Part shown: positions 11,457-24,227 of the stretch, piece by piece
How the letters are laid out: each line of letters starts with the position of its first letter
How positions within the stretch are numbered: the first letter of the stretch is position 1
Source of the DNA: Sipunculus nudus
Taxonomy: Eukaryota > Annelida > Sipuncula > Golfingiida > Sipunculidae
Direction of reading: 5' to 3'
Assembly: GCA_026874595.1 (NCBI GenBank)
Contig: CM049309.1
Location: 11,212,576-11,276,575 of the forward strand
DNA: 64,000 bases
Notes under the pieces: model-generated
Seen by the model: the letters and a program-made list of their open reading frames with translations, nothing else
Database searches by the model: none
Told to the model about the DNA's origin: nothing
Translations under genes and position numbers: made by a program

Positions 11457-12202
11457 CAGGGCTTGACATTAATTGTACAAGTGAAAGTACCTAGGTACAG
11501 GTACAGGTACTTGTGAACTGGCCAGGTACAGGTACAGGTACTTGATTTTCACAGAGTACCTAGGTACAGATACAGGTACTTTAGAAAGTACCTCGGTACA
11601 GGTACTGGTACTTTTATTTTATGATCAATTCAAAGACGTTTTTAAAGATAATAATATTGGCATAAATTTACATATATATACAAGTAAACATGCCTTTTTT
11701 TCTATCAAATAATATTGAAGTTGTTTGCTAAAGTAAATTTTAAGTATAAGTAAAAGTATATTATCACACTGATGGCTTGCTGATTATTATACACTACAGG
11801 TAATCAATTTTAATACTTAAGGAGGAAAAAACTTAAAAAAATGAAAATATGAAAATGTACCTGGAGTACCTTGTATCAGGTACAGGTACTTTAGTTCCAG
11901 GTACAGGTACAGGTACAAGGTACTTCCTACTCATGACTGGCAGTTACAGGTACAGGTACTCTGAAATGTGTACCTAGGTACAGGTACAGGTACAAGTACC
12001 TGGCCCCATCCCTGCTAAAAGTCACCTCCTACTTGCCCGGCTTTGCAAGTGGGTACAATATAAACCTTTATCCAAAGGCCTGAATAAGGATGTTTGTGTT
12101 CTTAAATACAATCAATGATTTTTGTAGGGCACGTAAAAGTTCAAGTAGGGCAAATAAAAGCTATATGTTACTTGTACTTTAAAAAGTTAATGTCGAGCCC
12201 TG
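11457..12202. mobile_element. hAT-like element with GGTACA repeats
   Basis: The left end cagggcttgacattaa and right end ttaatgtcgagccctg form a 16-bp imperfect terminal inverted repeat beginning CAGGG, typical of hAT MITEs. Two clusters of (ggtaca)n lie inside, at about 11485-11610 and 11855-12005. A second CAGGG-type terminus (catccctg, about 12015) suggests one element nested in another. The flanking 8-mers do not match, so no target duplication supports the ends. Confidence 0.55.
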
Positions 12203-12238
12203 TATACTCTCATTCCTTGGAGGCTTCACCTCTACTTT

Positions 12239-12712
12239 TTAAAGACAACTATTCAACTACATTTTTCTATAGACGTTTCTGTGATTTTAGCTTACTCTGG
12301 GTAAGTATTAATGAACATTTAATACATTTAAAGAACCAAAAGTTCTTATAACATCTCTGTGACAGATGTATAGGCTTGTTTTTCATAAGATTTTAGTAAA
12401 CATGGATGATGGTACAAACAGAAAAAGAACATAGAAGCAAAAGAGGTAGGTTGCATATGTGAGTAAGTTGAAATGTCCAGTTTCAAAATGCCCTTTGCAT
12501 AACTCTGGGTTGTCTGCTTGCCACCAGATGTCCCTGCTGCATGTTGTGTTCTAATTATGTTGACAGGTTTTGCAAATCTTCCAAACATATGGATACAAAC
12601 AAAATGAACAATCTGCTTGCAGTAGAATCGCCATTTTCTGGCCTATTTGTATAAAGGTTCAAGAGATTATGTTTGATAAACAGATGTCAGATATCGGAAT
12701 AGGCCCCTTTAA
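12239..12712 (+). mobile_element. TTAA-flanked element family B, copy 2
   Basis: 474 bp bounded by TTAA on both sides, with imperfect terminal inverted repeats (left aaagacaactattc, right gaataggccccttt). It is homologous to the copies at 9461, 21090 and 48757. The TTAA boundaries would fit piggyBac-type targeting, but no autonomous copy is present. Confidence 0.65.
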
Positions 12713-13555
12713 GAATATATTTTCATTGAGGAACAGGGGGCGTCACACTAGCCATTGCTCGGCAGTACTTTACCGTTGTTCAATAGGCCTACATTCTCAC
12801 ATTATCGCTGATTAAACAACTGAACGACTGATACACGGGCAAACACATTCATCAGTTATCTGGTTATATCATGGTCTACTCATACAGTTCTGAACTGTTC
12901 ACAGAGCTTCTCAACATATCCCGTTCTCACTCACCGCGAAATGGTCTGATCATGAGACCACCCGATATCGCACCGTTCTCAAAATTTTGGTGGTTGTCGT
13001 TTGCTAATACCCATATGCAGGAGGCCAGGAGAAGTTTTGGAGATTATTTTGCCCAGCATGTGGGATACCAACGTGGGTATAAATTCAACGCCACGAATCG
13101 TGCAGGCTTGTAGGCCTAACATATTTTACAAGGCTGTTTATATTTTATTATATTATTTTATATATTAAGCCCTATACATTACACAAGGCAATATCTAATA
13201 TTATATTATTTCCATGCATTGCAGTCTCTTTAACTCAGCGTTTTTAACCAGGCACTAATGAGATATATGATGAGTTACCAGGTACACCATTTTTGGTCAC
13301 ATTCTGTTCTTAGTGGAATTTTATTCTCTTAACAGAATAGGTCCATAACCCGTTGTTGTCATGTACCATCATGTTATATGAGAAAGGGAAGCTAATGGAT
13401 GAATCGGATATCTCTTTCTATTAATCGGCTATATATATATTATAATCTCGAGGTAGCTTTCTCTTATGTTTTTTTAACATACTTGAGGCACAAAGATTTA
13501 GAAAAACGGCCTTCTGTTCACTGATATTTCACCTAAATATTTTTATGATATACAC
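12713..13555. other. Intergenic; nothing assigned
   Basis: This stretch is less AT-rich than its surroundings, particularly 12730-13110, and could hold an upstream FGGY 5' exon or promoter, but I see no motif that proves it. An 80-codon frame at 12871-13113 has no recognisable domain. Confidence 0.3.
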
Positions 13556-13950
13556 CATGCATGCCTTCCGACAGTGAATGTATAGTCCATGCTAGATTCC
13601 TGGGTTCACATGTCTTCGTCCGTCCGTGTATTATAGCTTATAAGTCCTGATCTCTCATCCGCCAGAGATTTTCCACAATCTAGAGCTTCCCCCTGCCTTC
13701 CGCCAATGAATTTTACATGCCTTAGGTTTTTTTTGCTCCCGTGCCTTCCGTCAATGTATTTTTTAGCTTTAGGTTCTTGAGCTCCCGTGCATGCCTTCCG
13801 CAATCGTATATTTTAAGCTTTCAGTTCTCTACCTCCCATGCTTTCCGCCATTGTATTAAAAGGTTCTTGATTTCCCATGCCTTCTGTCAATGTATTTTAT
13901 ATGCTTAAGGTTCCTGATCTCCCAAGCCTACCGTCAATGTATTTTATGTG
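13556..13950. repeat. About 60-bp tandem repeat array
   Basis: Roughly seven degenerate units built on ctcccgtgccttccgtcaat followed by gtattttatagctttaggtt. The minus-strand frame here is an artefact of the repeat. Confidence 0.75.
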
Positions 13951-13989
13951 CTTTACGATATAATCGACCATGATAGAAGACTTTTTATC

Positions 13990-14142
13990 AGAATACTATT
14001 TTTCTATTTCCTTCAAAGAAATGTCCAAGCGGCTGCATGGAGCTAAACACGATAAATGTCAAATGAAAATCAAAATTAAATGTTATGCGGATGGATTCAA
14101 ATTGAAATGACACTCGCATTGAATGAAAACCCTTTTTTGGCC
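13990..14142 (+). mobile_element. Partial PIF/Harbinger-like MITE (family D)
   Basis: Contains the family D blocks atgtccaagcggctgca and atgcggatgg, and ends ccttttttggcc followed by tta, as do the intact copies at 46251 and 46542. The left end is not recognisable. Confidence 0.45.
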
Positions 14143-15849
14143 TTAAAAATGACTACCTAAGACGCTCGTATAACTGTGTTTGTGCCATGCCATTTGTTGA
14201 GGAAACCAAAATTTGTCGCGGATAAGCAGAAACATAATTTATTTCTCACACCTTTTCACAGGTACACGAGAAATCACTCACAAGGATAGTTGTATGGCGA
14301 CAGAACGCCCAATTTTAACTGAACATCTAACAAAAAAATCACTATTTGTGGGAAATCAAGGATTCCCAAATTAATTATTCAAAATCATATCAAGACATTC
14401 ACATGTGCTAACCAAAACAGTTAAATTCCTTGTTTTGAATAACTCCTACATCTAAAATACATCTGGTTACCGTATAAAAACTCTTGGGAATATACTTTGA
14501 AATACTGGCATACAAACATAAAATAAAATTCATCAAACAAGTCAGAGGAGGTACATGAAGGACACGAACTTTCTTCATATATGATGCCTTTGAAATCGTC
14601 CTGCCCTAACTGGCAAATTATGATATCCGCATGTAAAATTTTACATGGACGTGCGAAACCTAGATGATAATAGAATAACCTAGACGATATTTTAATATGA
14701 ATTTAAACCTAAATTAAACCAAGGTTGAATGACGATCATGAGACCTTAAGTGAGGTTCCCAAACAAAAAATAATACCATCTACACACCGACAGAAAAGCT
14801 TTTATGCCATTTTTACTGATACTGTTCTAGCATCCTGATGTTAAATATATAAAGTACATCCTCTTGTTTAAACCGCTCTGGTCTGTCGACAGATTTTGCG
14901 TACCATATACACAGAGTGAATCCCTAACTTCCGGTATCCACAATGATTCTTTTATTCCCAAACTATTCAGAGGAAGAAGACACCGATGTATTACAAAGAA
15001 ACATTTAGCAGCTCTTCCAGAAGTCATAGTACTCCAGAAGTTAAGGAAACTTTCAACAAAATATAGAGGATACGTCAAGTTAATTGGTTGCCTAAACGAC
15101 TTTTTAGTGGATTTTACCTTGATTTGTAACTTGGTTTTACCGTTAGATATTTAAACTTGGATCAGCAGGAACTGTATAATCCATCGTAAGTTTTATAACT
15201 TTATTTAGTGAAATAACCTTGTAATTTGACTTTTCAAGGGTCTGTGTACGAAATGTTTACTGGTTACCAATAGCTACCAGCTATCCGCACATAGGTGATT
15301 TACTGGAGTCACTCACCTGTCGAACTCGTTCGCTTGCGGACATAAATAATATATTGTGGTTTTCCTAACCACAGAATAACCTTGAAGATTCATTCACTTC
15401 AAAGGACTTAGACACTGAGTGAAAATGAGTGACACACTCATTCAAAGAGCCAGGGAGCTAAGATAGATACTGGCCCCTGAAATATTAGACAATTATAACA
15501 AACTCTGTGAACAAACAAAGGGAGAATGGAAGCAAAAAATTGAAAACATGTCCTTAAGCCAGCTTTTCAAATTTCGAAAGCGAGATGTCTAACTGACATT
15601 CGAAATTTGATATATTTGCAACCATACCTAAAGCCGTGATAGAATTTGACACTTGGTTTATGGCTAATAGAATAGCCATGACAGTTGAGTATCAAATTAA
15701 AGATATCAAAAGAAACACATCTCAAGATACTGCAAGTAAAAAGCAATGGAGAATTCACATCGACCATAACTACTGTAACGCTTGTCCATTCTGGAATTCT
15801 GCTAAAACGACCATCAAATTTCCAATGATGAAAAAGAAAATACAGAATG
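14143..15849. other. Intergenic; no gene recognised
   Basis: Frames at 14864-15154 and 15636-16001 lack recognisable domains. The stretch 15425-15590 reads as a decayed basic frame (MSDTLIQRAREL, then stops) that may be the 5' end of the LINE that follows, but I cannot show it. Confidence 0.3.
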
Positions 15850-16213
15850 TGATGGATCAAACATTAAGGCCAACAGAACAAGGTATTGCCCAGGAAATTG
15901 CAAATATGAACACAAAATGTGTAAACAATCAAGGCTGCGAGGCAATTAGCATATGTGCATGCAATGGCATCACTGGTCTTATGTTGGACAACGCGAGATA
16001 GATTATCCCTCAGCCTGGTGTTGTTTGAATTGAAGATCACTCCCTTCACTGATAACTACTATTAAAATGAAACTTGATACTATCATCCAGCATAATCAAA
16101 CGCTAGAACTAAAATTACTGGATAAAATAGCCGAATATGAGAAAATCCAGTCAGAACTCAACAGTGTAAAACAAAAAGCACCACCGGGAGACGGCATAGG
16201 TCTGTCAGAGACA

Positions 16214-16597
16214 GAATGTCCTATGTATGTAGATTTGAGGGTTTAGTAGTTAAGAGCTGACTTACGAGAACCAAATAACATAATTTAAAGTACTTTTTAA
16301 TTTAAAGGAGCCATGTGAGATAGCTAGTGTTGCAGCATCTGTATATCATTCATTTGAAAGGAGAGAACAATCATTGGAAAGTTAATTCATTAAATAGATA
16401 ACTTATTGTGTCAACCTTGAACCATTGATGGCAGATTGATAATCTGATTTATAATTTGATATATTAATAGATTATTTGTTGATGTTTTGTTAAATTGACA
16501 ATTTCATATCTATATTGTATTACTATGTTAAGGTTTCTTTTTTTTTAACTTTGGGCCTTAGGCCTTTTCCTGAATTAAATTATTCTATTCTATTCTA
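16214..16597 (+). mobile_element. 384-bp insertion in LINE ORF1 (SINE or 5'-truncated LINE)
   Basis: The insert is flanked by a perfect 9-bp target duplication tcagagaca (16205-16213 and 16598-16606) and ends in a (tattc)n tail, as non-LTR elements often do. The ORF1 reading frame is continuous across the duplication if the insert is ignored, which dates the insertion after the LINE. No clear tRNA-like A/B boxes are seen at its left end. Confidence 0.75.
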
Positions 16598-18035
16598 TCA
16601 GAGACATTTCAGAATGACTCGACACAGAATACTGCATCATTGCCGCAGCTTATATCAATGCCTAAGACTATATATGACTCATTTAGCTCTGCAAAAGCAT
16701 TTAATAGAAATCTGTCTGTTTCTAGTTATACAGAAGCAGACATTAAAGAATATGATAGAGATATCTCTATAGCAAGCTGCTGTACATAAGTGAACAAAAA
16801 CAAGCCATCAAAAGGACCTCAAAGGACAGCCAACTGTTTCATGCATTAGCCATTCAAAAGCATCAAGACCTGTCAAACTTCACATTCCGGGGACTCTATC
16901 ACAAATCGCCATGAAAAAGACTCACATTGTTTTACTTTTGTGCAAACTGTCAAACGTATACCCAGGGTCTAAGCCCATGTCATCATGGATCATGTAGGAA
17001 CAAATAATATTATGAATGAATAACCTGCAGATGTTATTTTGAAATTTTGAAAATTAGAAACATAAATTAAGTCCAAGAGTTGTATCAAATATGTTATTTT
17101 CAGTTAATTTGTACTCAGAAAATATGATAAAATCACACAGAGGAAGATTAAGCTTGTAAATACATCTATTGAAATATGGTTAGATAAAAATAATTGGCAA
17201 TTTTTGGACAATAGTAATATTGACCTGTCATGTCTGTCAAGGGATGGTATGCAATTGAACAAAATAAAAAAAAAATAGATATGAATAAATCAAAACCGAA
17301 AGATTTATGGAAGACTTTTAAACATACAATAACCGCTATGAAAAAAGCTTCTGAATCAGGCGTTAACAACGGGGACATTTTTAATGACTTCTTCAGTACA
17401 GTAGGACAAAAGATAGCAGATTCTATTCATGTTACATAAGACCCTCCCCTTATAAATCCCACTGGACGCGTGCCGTTCGACTTCATTGAGATTTCGGAAT
17501 CATTTGTATTAAACTTTCTTACTTCACTATCGCATAGCCGATCCCCTGATATCCTTGATATGTGTCCATTACCTTTGAAAGCCGCAGCTCCTGTTATTAC
17601 ATCAGGTTAACGCATTTTTAAATCGTTCTCTTAATTCTGGGTCGTTTTACCAAGACTGGAAAATGGCAAAAAATAACTCCAATATATAAGGAATCTGGAA
17701 ATAAATCTGACCCTAATAACTACAGACCTATATCCGTTAAAGGCCACATTCCCAAGATTATTGAATCGTATATGAAGAAACTTGATGTCTCATTTAATTG
17801 CACATCGGGTTCTCTCCGACAGACAATCTGCATATTTCCCGCACAGGTCGACGAAAACAGCTCTACATAAAATGGTTGATGACTGGCTCCCCGCTAAAAA
17901 CCAACTTGCATCCTCATAAAGAAAGATGTTGATTGCTAGATCACTCTGTCATACTCGGTAAACTAAGTCAGTATGGAACTTTTCTGGTTTCAGTCCTACT
18001 TGAATAATAGGATTCAAGTTTTTTAAAGTAATAAC

Positions 18036-18341
18036 ATGCTCTATACCCAAATAGCTGAATATCGGGGCTCCATAGGAACCATCTTAGGACCTTTTCTATT
18101 TCTTGTACACGTAAATGATATCCCTGAATTTGTCAACTGTAAATGTATATTGTATACTGATGATACCACCCTCTATTTTAGTTCTGAATCCTTCGAAATA
18201 GCGCCCAAGATCCTTCAGTTAAACCTTGACAAAGCCAATGAACGATTTACAAGGGACACATTAAAGATCAATCCAGATAAGCATGATGCCCTGTTCTTAA
18301 ATGATAAAAGGTCTCGCTCTCAAGTCAGGTTCACCTTATGA
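18036..18341 (+). pseudogene. LINE reverse transcriptase fragment
   Basis: The longest surviving RT frame. It shows a disturbed GSILGP motif with three extra residues (GSIGTILGPFLF) and the catalytic box YTDDT, where YADDT is usual. The frame closes at 18341, and the next RT block continues in another frame. Confidence 0.8.
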
Positions 18342-19375
18342 CTAAATGACCTGATTATACCATACAAGAATACAATCAAAATACTTGGTGTTACGATAGA
18401 TCAAGACCTTAAATGGATTAACCATGTGAATAGTTTGGAGAGCAAACTTATGCCGAGGGTTGGACTTCCATATCGCCTAAATAAGTTGTTACTGCAACCT
18501 ACTTAACCAACCTTATACAATCCTTTATTATAATCCTATTGAATACTGTCTGATCGTTTGGGGCAGCTGTTCGAAAGGCAATGTTCCTCAAGTTAAAAAA
18601 AAATTAAAATGTGCTGCTAGAATTGCAACAAATATATATGATAAGGAGATATCTTCAGTTGAACTCATAACTCAGTTGAACTGGATGACAGTGGATAAAC
18701 GTTAACGTTACTTTCTGTTACTACACTTTTTCAATGTTATCATAGAATAGCTCCACCCTCTTTAATTAATTGTCTGAACCTAAAAAATAAAAAAATAAAA
18801 ATAAAAAAAACAACGGTCATAGATATGCATCGAGAGGCTTAAAGGGGTAATTTGGTACTCCCGAAACCAAACACAGAATATTACAAAACCTCATTTTCAT
18901 ACTCGGGAGCTTTTCACTGGAACAGACTCGCTACCAAAATCCAGAAGCCCAATCTTTTCTCATTTTCAAGAAAATATTGAAACATACTCGAAAGGAAGTG
19001 TAAATTGTTTTACGTTTTTAAACTTTTTTTTTACTTTTACGATTTATATTATATTTTATCTAAGTACACGCATGCATATATAGATACTATTTTTCCATGT
19101 TACGGGCTATTTGCGATATACTGTGCTTTTATCAGATGTATTTGATCGCTAGATCATTAATGTACTCTCATTGAGCATGAATGATTACTTGAAAATACAA
19201 TTCTTATGTCTTGAATGTTTAAAAAATCTACTTTTATTGTACATGGGTTCATAAATCAATTGTTTATCTATTGTATCATATATTTTTAAATTGTAGCAGG
19301 ACCTCATCGAAGAACAGCCTTTGATGAATGAGTTATCCTGTTGGATTATATTGTAATAAATATATAAATACCTAC

Positions 19376-21089
19376 CGACTTCTGTATGATCAATAACGGT
19401 CGGCGTTAAGTAAGAAACGTCTTATAACATTTTCAAGAACTTATAGCGAATTTCTTCAATAGATATAAAATCCTCAGCTCACCAAGACCCCCCACTATAC
19501 AATAGTACAGGTAATACAGTGGTATCAAACTTTTGCGTATATTTGTCTTCACCTTTGAAAAGGAAAATCTCATAAGGTTTTAATTTGCTTTCCGTAGAGA
19601 TAACAAAACGTTTTCTTATGATTGTTATAATGTATTGTCGGGCACTTTTCTTACGCTGTGCTTTTCTGACCGCAGAGCTAAGGGGTTACTATCTTTCACC
19701 TTTATCCGAAACGTATATATCCTTCGCCGCCAAAAAAGAGTGAATCGGAATTAATCGTCATGACCAAGACCACCAGGGGGTTAAGGCAACCAGGGGAAAT
19801 TGATTAAAAGACGCCAATAATGTAAGAGATGTTGCAGGAGATAAAATTTGCAAGTTCATACCAATGCCACATAGAAACATAATTACGACCAATATCAACC
19901 GAGGATGAAACATAACCTCCTGAAATCGTCAACTTATCAACCGGTTACTTATCATATAAAGAATAAATTGATTCAGATCTTATGATTTATATGTTTTTAA
20001 GATTTTACCTGAACTAAGAAGACTTTTGATGCCACTCAAAATGCTTTCAGTACTCAAGGGAAACGTTCATTTAACATCGATCAATTTAAGTATTATATGT
20101 GAATCTCTATATTTGCACCCGAGGGCATGAAACCATGACCATGCAGTAACATACACCCTTCATAAGTTTTCCAAACAGGTGTTTGGGCGTTGCATCAAGT
20201 AGTCTATTGATCACAGAAAAGAGAAAATAAATCTAAAGATAAAATCACGAGCATAGAGTACGAGAGTTTAAAGATTGAACGTGAGCACAGCGTGAACATG
20301 TTACGCTTTACTGAATTCTTCCAATAAGCAAACGCTCCAAGGTTGTGCTCCAGTAGTTTTACCTTGCTGAGTCAGACTGCTTTTACATTCAAGGTCATTA
20401 ACCCTTCCCTTGATATATTCTGAGGAATTTTAGAACAGAACTGCACAGATAACAATCCAATTATGTATGAAAATGTGACAAATTATTTATACTTATGACA
20501 TACATATAGCAGAACTAATATCTAAGCCAACTAGAATGGCTTTGTCTTTGTAGTAGCAAAAAGAAAGTTATATCTCCCATAGGCCCCTAGAGTGTAATTT
20601 AAAGAAAAATATCCATTATCTCAAAAGTTATGCCGTAAAAAGAATACATGAATCCGTAGATCTGACTTTTCAGGTCACTAGTTTTCGAACTGATCAGAAA
20701 ACTTGATTGCAAACAAGCAGTGTCAAATTTGAGGGTAAATTTGCACTACTTTAACAGTTAGGGATCACAAACAATTACATTTCGGTAGAAACAAATAATA
20801 AATTTAAAATGTGAGGAAACCTAGGAAGTAATGGGAGTCAAAATAATCCTAAAATTCCGCGGATTTGACCTTGAAGGTGAAGGTCAAGGTCGCGGTACTA
20901 AACTCTTCAGAGTCGGAAACACCTTGTATATCAAATTAGGGGAGGGAAAATAGCAGTAAAACAGCTATAATACAATCCGTAAAAGTTCCTCATCCACTTC
21001 ACGAGTAGAAAGCTTGCTGTGGAATCGTCATTGAATCTTTACAAAGGTTCCATAGCTAACCTTGATTTGTATAACGAGAGAACTTTTTT
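19376..21089. other. Intergenic; nothing assigned
   Basis: AT-rich sequence without a recognisable gene. A short tgaccttgaaggtgaaggtc stretch at about 20866 echoes the gaccttgacc repeats. Confidence 0.35.
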
Positions 21090-21553
21090 TTAATTTTATT
21101 TTTCTTTTGAAAAAGAATTTATGTGATTTCTGGCTGCCTCTGTGTATATATTAATAATCTATAGGTAATTCTGGTTATGAAAATTTCTTATAATGCCTCC
21201 GTGAAAGACGTGTGAACTTGTTTATCAACAACATGTTTAAATATACAGCAATGTTGACAAACGGGAAAAACATATAATCTAAGGTGGTTATATTGCATAT
21301 TTGCAGAGATAGAAAGCTCTCTTGAGGCATAAAGCCATTTGCAAATCTCTGGCATATCTGACTTGTCGCCAGATGCCTTTGTTGAATTTGTTTTGATTAT
21401 TTTGTTGGGCCCCGCATATAATTAACACGTTGATGTGAACAAAACAAGCAGCCTGTATGCTGTGATATCCGCGTTTTCTTGTCTATTTTTATAAAAGCTC
21501 CAAGGGATTACCTTTAGTTTATAAAGGTCGGATAGGTGACTAGGCCCCTTTAA
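21090..21553 (+). mobile_element. TTAA-flanked element family B, copy 3
   Basis: Homologous to 12239-12712 in the same order of blocks, ending gactaggccccttt at TTAA. The left boundary is approximate. Confidence 0.55.
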
Positions 21554-21607
21554 AGGGTGTTGGATGTAAAAAGTCAGCATGAAGTCATTTTTACAGGCCT
21601 TCATAGC

Positions 21608-21825
21608 AGTGATGTAGGACACGACCCCCGGACTTGGACTCGAGTCCGGCCTCGGGTCCACTTTTTCAGGTACTCGGACTTGGACTCGGGGTTCCTGGAC
21701 TCGGACTTGTCGAGGGCCGTAGACTGGGAGTCGAACCTACAAGACTCGGACTTGGACTTGGAATCGGGTGGCATGGACTCGGACTTGCACTTGACTCTGA
21801 CGGTGTAGAGTCGACTACATCACTA
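21608..21825. repeat. Short element of ggactcggactt repeats with inverted ends (family A-like)
   Basis: Starts agtgatgtaggacacgac and ends gtcgactacatcact, an imperfect terminal inverted repeat. Between lie about ten degenerate ggactcggacttg units. All six frames look open; none is a gene. Confidence 0.6.
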
Positions 21826-23307
21826 AGATGTCTTTTTTCTTGTCCATGCACGCTGATGGTGAGTCATTTAAAACTATAATGTGATATCATGATAAACAAC
21901 GATTCAGAAAAACGTTCGAGAACACAGGCGCTGTGTATTCATTAATGCGTTTAGTATGGATAATGAATACAGAGAAGACAAACTACACAGTTTTAGGGTG
22001 ACTGTCAAATGTTCTTGTCCCATATAGATAAGAACAAAATAAACAAGCTTTGAAGATAACCTGCAATGTGATTTTGCTATCTGGATTGTTACACCCTGCT
22101 AGATATCAGTACAAAGTGAATGAACGAATATTAGTTAAATGAATTAGATATAATAATCACGCGTATGATACGGTTAACAGCATACGGACTTTTAGCATGT
22201 ACTTTGGTTGAACACAAGGGGACGTGAAGTGGAAAAGTATAATGGAATTTTCATTTGCATAGAGGGGAATATGTGACCTTTGTAAAAGAATAATTTGAAG
22301 AATCCATTAGACGAAACTGGCTGCTTATATCTGAAGTATATAGCTGCTGTACATAAGTAAACAAGTTAAAAAGATTCTTCTGATCTCCATGCTTCAACTT
22401 GCGAACTACTGACGATCGACAGAGGGCGCAGTTTGCTTCCTTCCAGTTCCACTAGTTCCGGTGAGAAACTTCGAATGTTCTGACAACAATTTATAACGGT
22501 AAGCCACAGTATCTAGTCACGTGAATATACGTCATATGTAAGATAAAAAAAGTATGTAAATGCTGTATTGTACGTTGACATATAGAAATGACAGGACAAC
22601 CAAACACTTCCGCAAAAGTAGAATATTCTAGAAGGTGAAAGGAAACTTCAGAACATCATTTAAATCACATAAGCATTTATAATATTATGTGTATTATCTC
22701 ACTGTGTTAGCTGTATTTGGGTAACTACAAAAGTTCACCAATCTCGGCACACGGAACTACTATATCCAATTCACCTGCTTTATGAAATTTTTATGGTTCT
22801 ATGTCTGAGTTAATCGGTCCATTTATTTGTTTGCAATAACAAGACTGCGTGACCAGAGTTCCCAAACAAGGAGAACAAACATGAAAAAAAGAGGAAAGAA
22901 AGAGGAAACTAATTTGAAGCTAAACTTAAACTCCTAAATTATGAAGATGCCTGGCATGGGTATGTTTTGGGTTTACGTCACTGATCGTGCCCGGTGTAAG
23001 CTTACTTTCCACTTTCAGACAGGTATAATCAAACAGTTTTAGAATGAAACATTGGCAGATACCATACAATATTAAGGAGAAAAGACACTTAATATAAAGT
23101 CATATATATAATAAGATATGTATTATGTTACGTATAGAATTTAACCAAGACCCCGTATAAAAACACTTACTTTGTCGCTTTGTTTTGATAAAAAAAACAT
23201 AAAACTTTGACTGCTGTAACTTTCAATGGTTGAGGTCGTGGTTAAATCTGTATGCTGTACTTCTTCAATATATGAACCACATTATATTCTCAATACGAGA
23301 GTTTCCA
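21826..23307. other. Intergenic; nothing assigned
   Basis: No coding signal or obvious repeat beyond short A/T tracts. Confidence 0.35.
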
Positions 23308-23545
23308 AATATGCGTATAGGCCTACGTCGCGTTTGCGTATGCAGCACTATGATTGAAAACGCATAGTAACGGACATGGAATTTCTAAACTTTGACGTCA
23401 GTGGTATTCTCCTTGCAAATGACTTCTCTCCTGATGCCCGCTTTTGCTGCATACATATATAATTACTGGAATCACAGGAGTCCGTTTCAAGATGAATTTC
23501 GCATACGTACGCTATACGCATGTACGTACTGCATATACGCATATA
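23308..23545. repeat. Possible small TIR element (atatgcgtata ends)
   Basis: The left end atatgcgtataggcctacgt and right end acgtactgcatatacgcata form an imperfect inverted repeat. No target duplication was found, so the boundaries are tentative. Confidence 0.35.
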
Positions 23546-24076
23546 TTGAATGCTAGCTTAATGTGAACAAAAGTGCCCTGAATCCAGATAAAAGCTCTGA
23601 ACCCATGCAGATAAAACATTAAAATCTGTTTAGCGGCCCCAGCTGTGATATTTTGTTTAGATAAAGTTTCTGAACCATCATTTACCAGTGAAAGAGGCAT
23701 TATTGTAAAGTGGAAGAGCTTTTTGGATTCTGTGTACTTGCGTCTCGCGGTTGCAATTCCTACGACAAGGCCACATTATATTTTCTATATATATAATAAT
23801 GGCGAACAACATGGGGTCACTCCGGGAGTGGCGTATGGTGTACCGAATAAACCCTACCCATGTTGCATTTCACTGTGATTTTCTATTGATCATCATAAGT
23901 TCATGCGATAGATCCTACCGAGAACTGTATTGAAAATAACTACTCGGCGTAAGTATTAAATACGTAAGTATTGAAAAGTATTCTAATTGATCACGACATC
24001 GCAGTCAGTATTGTGGCTTCGACAAATCCGCGCAGTCCTCACGCGCAGCCCTAGTGTTTGACTCCGACAATCCGCT

Positions 24077-24151
24077 TGTGAGTCCGAGTCTGTGCAGTGT
24101 GCCTAAACATTTCTGTTATTGAGAAACACACTGCGCAGAATCGGACTCACA
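24077..24151. repeat. Hairpin with 25-bp arms
   Basis: Arms 24077-24101 (tgtgagtccgagtctgtgca...) and 24127-24151 are reverse complements with about two mismatches, separated by a 25-base loop. Confidence 0.75.
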
Positions 24152-24227
24152 TGAGTACGCCCATATGGGTTCGGGTTTATGGGTTTTGAAATTCAAAATC
24201 TACAACGCACTGAGGGTTTTACATGCA

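Larger units (their letters stand above)
15850..19375 (+). mobile_element. Decayed CR1-like non-LTR retrotransposon (LINE)
   Basis: Remnants appear in the order of a CR1-like LINE. These are a PHD-like finger (about 15905-16030, CMQWHHWSYVG after a frameshift), a coiled-coil segment (16065-16210), an SGNH-esterase remnant (HVGTNNI at about 16990; NSNIDLSCLSRDGMQLN at about 17205-17260), then reverse transcriptase (NNYRPISV near 17720, ILGPFLFLVHVND near 18090, YTDDTTLYF near 18155, KILGVTIDQDLKW near 18380). The 3' end (ggacctcatcgaagaacagc, then aataaatatataaata) is typical of such elements. Many stops and frameshifts make it dead. The endonuclease region between esterase and RT is missing. 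Confidence 0.8.

Noticed and set aside
12871-13113. 80-codon plus-strand frame in the less AT-rich patch upstream of FGGY
   Set aside because: No recognisable motif and no supporting splice structure; kept only as a note on the intergenic stretch.
15567-16001. Frames of 97-121 codons on both strands before the LINE
   Set aside because: Only the end of the plus-strand frame overlaps the PHD-like finger of the LINE. The rest has no recognisable domain, and the minus-strand frame is its shadow.
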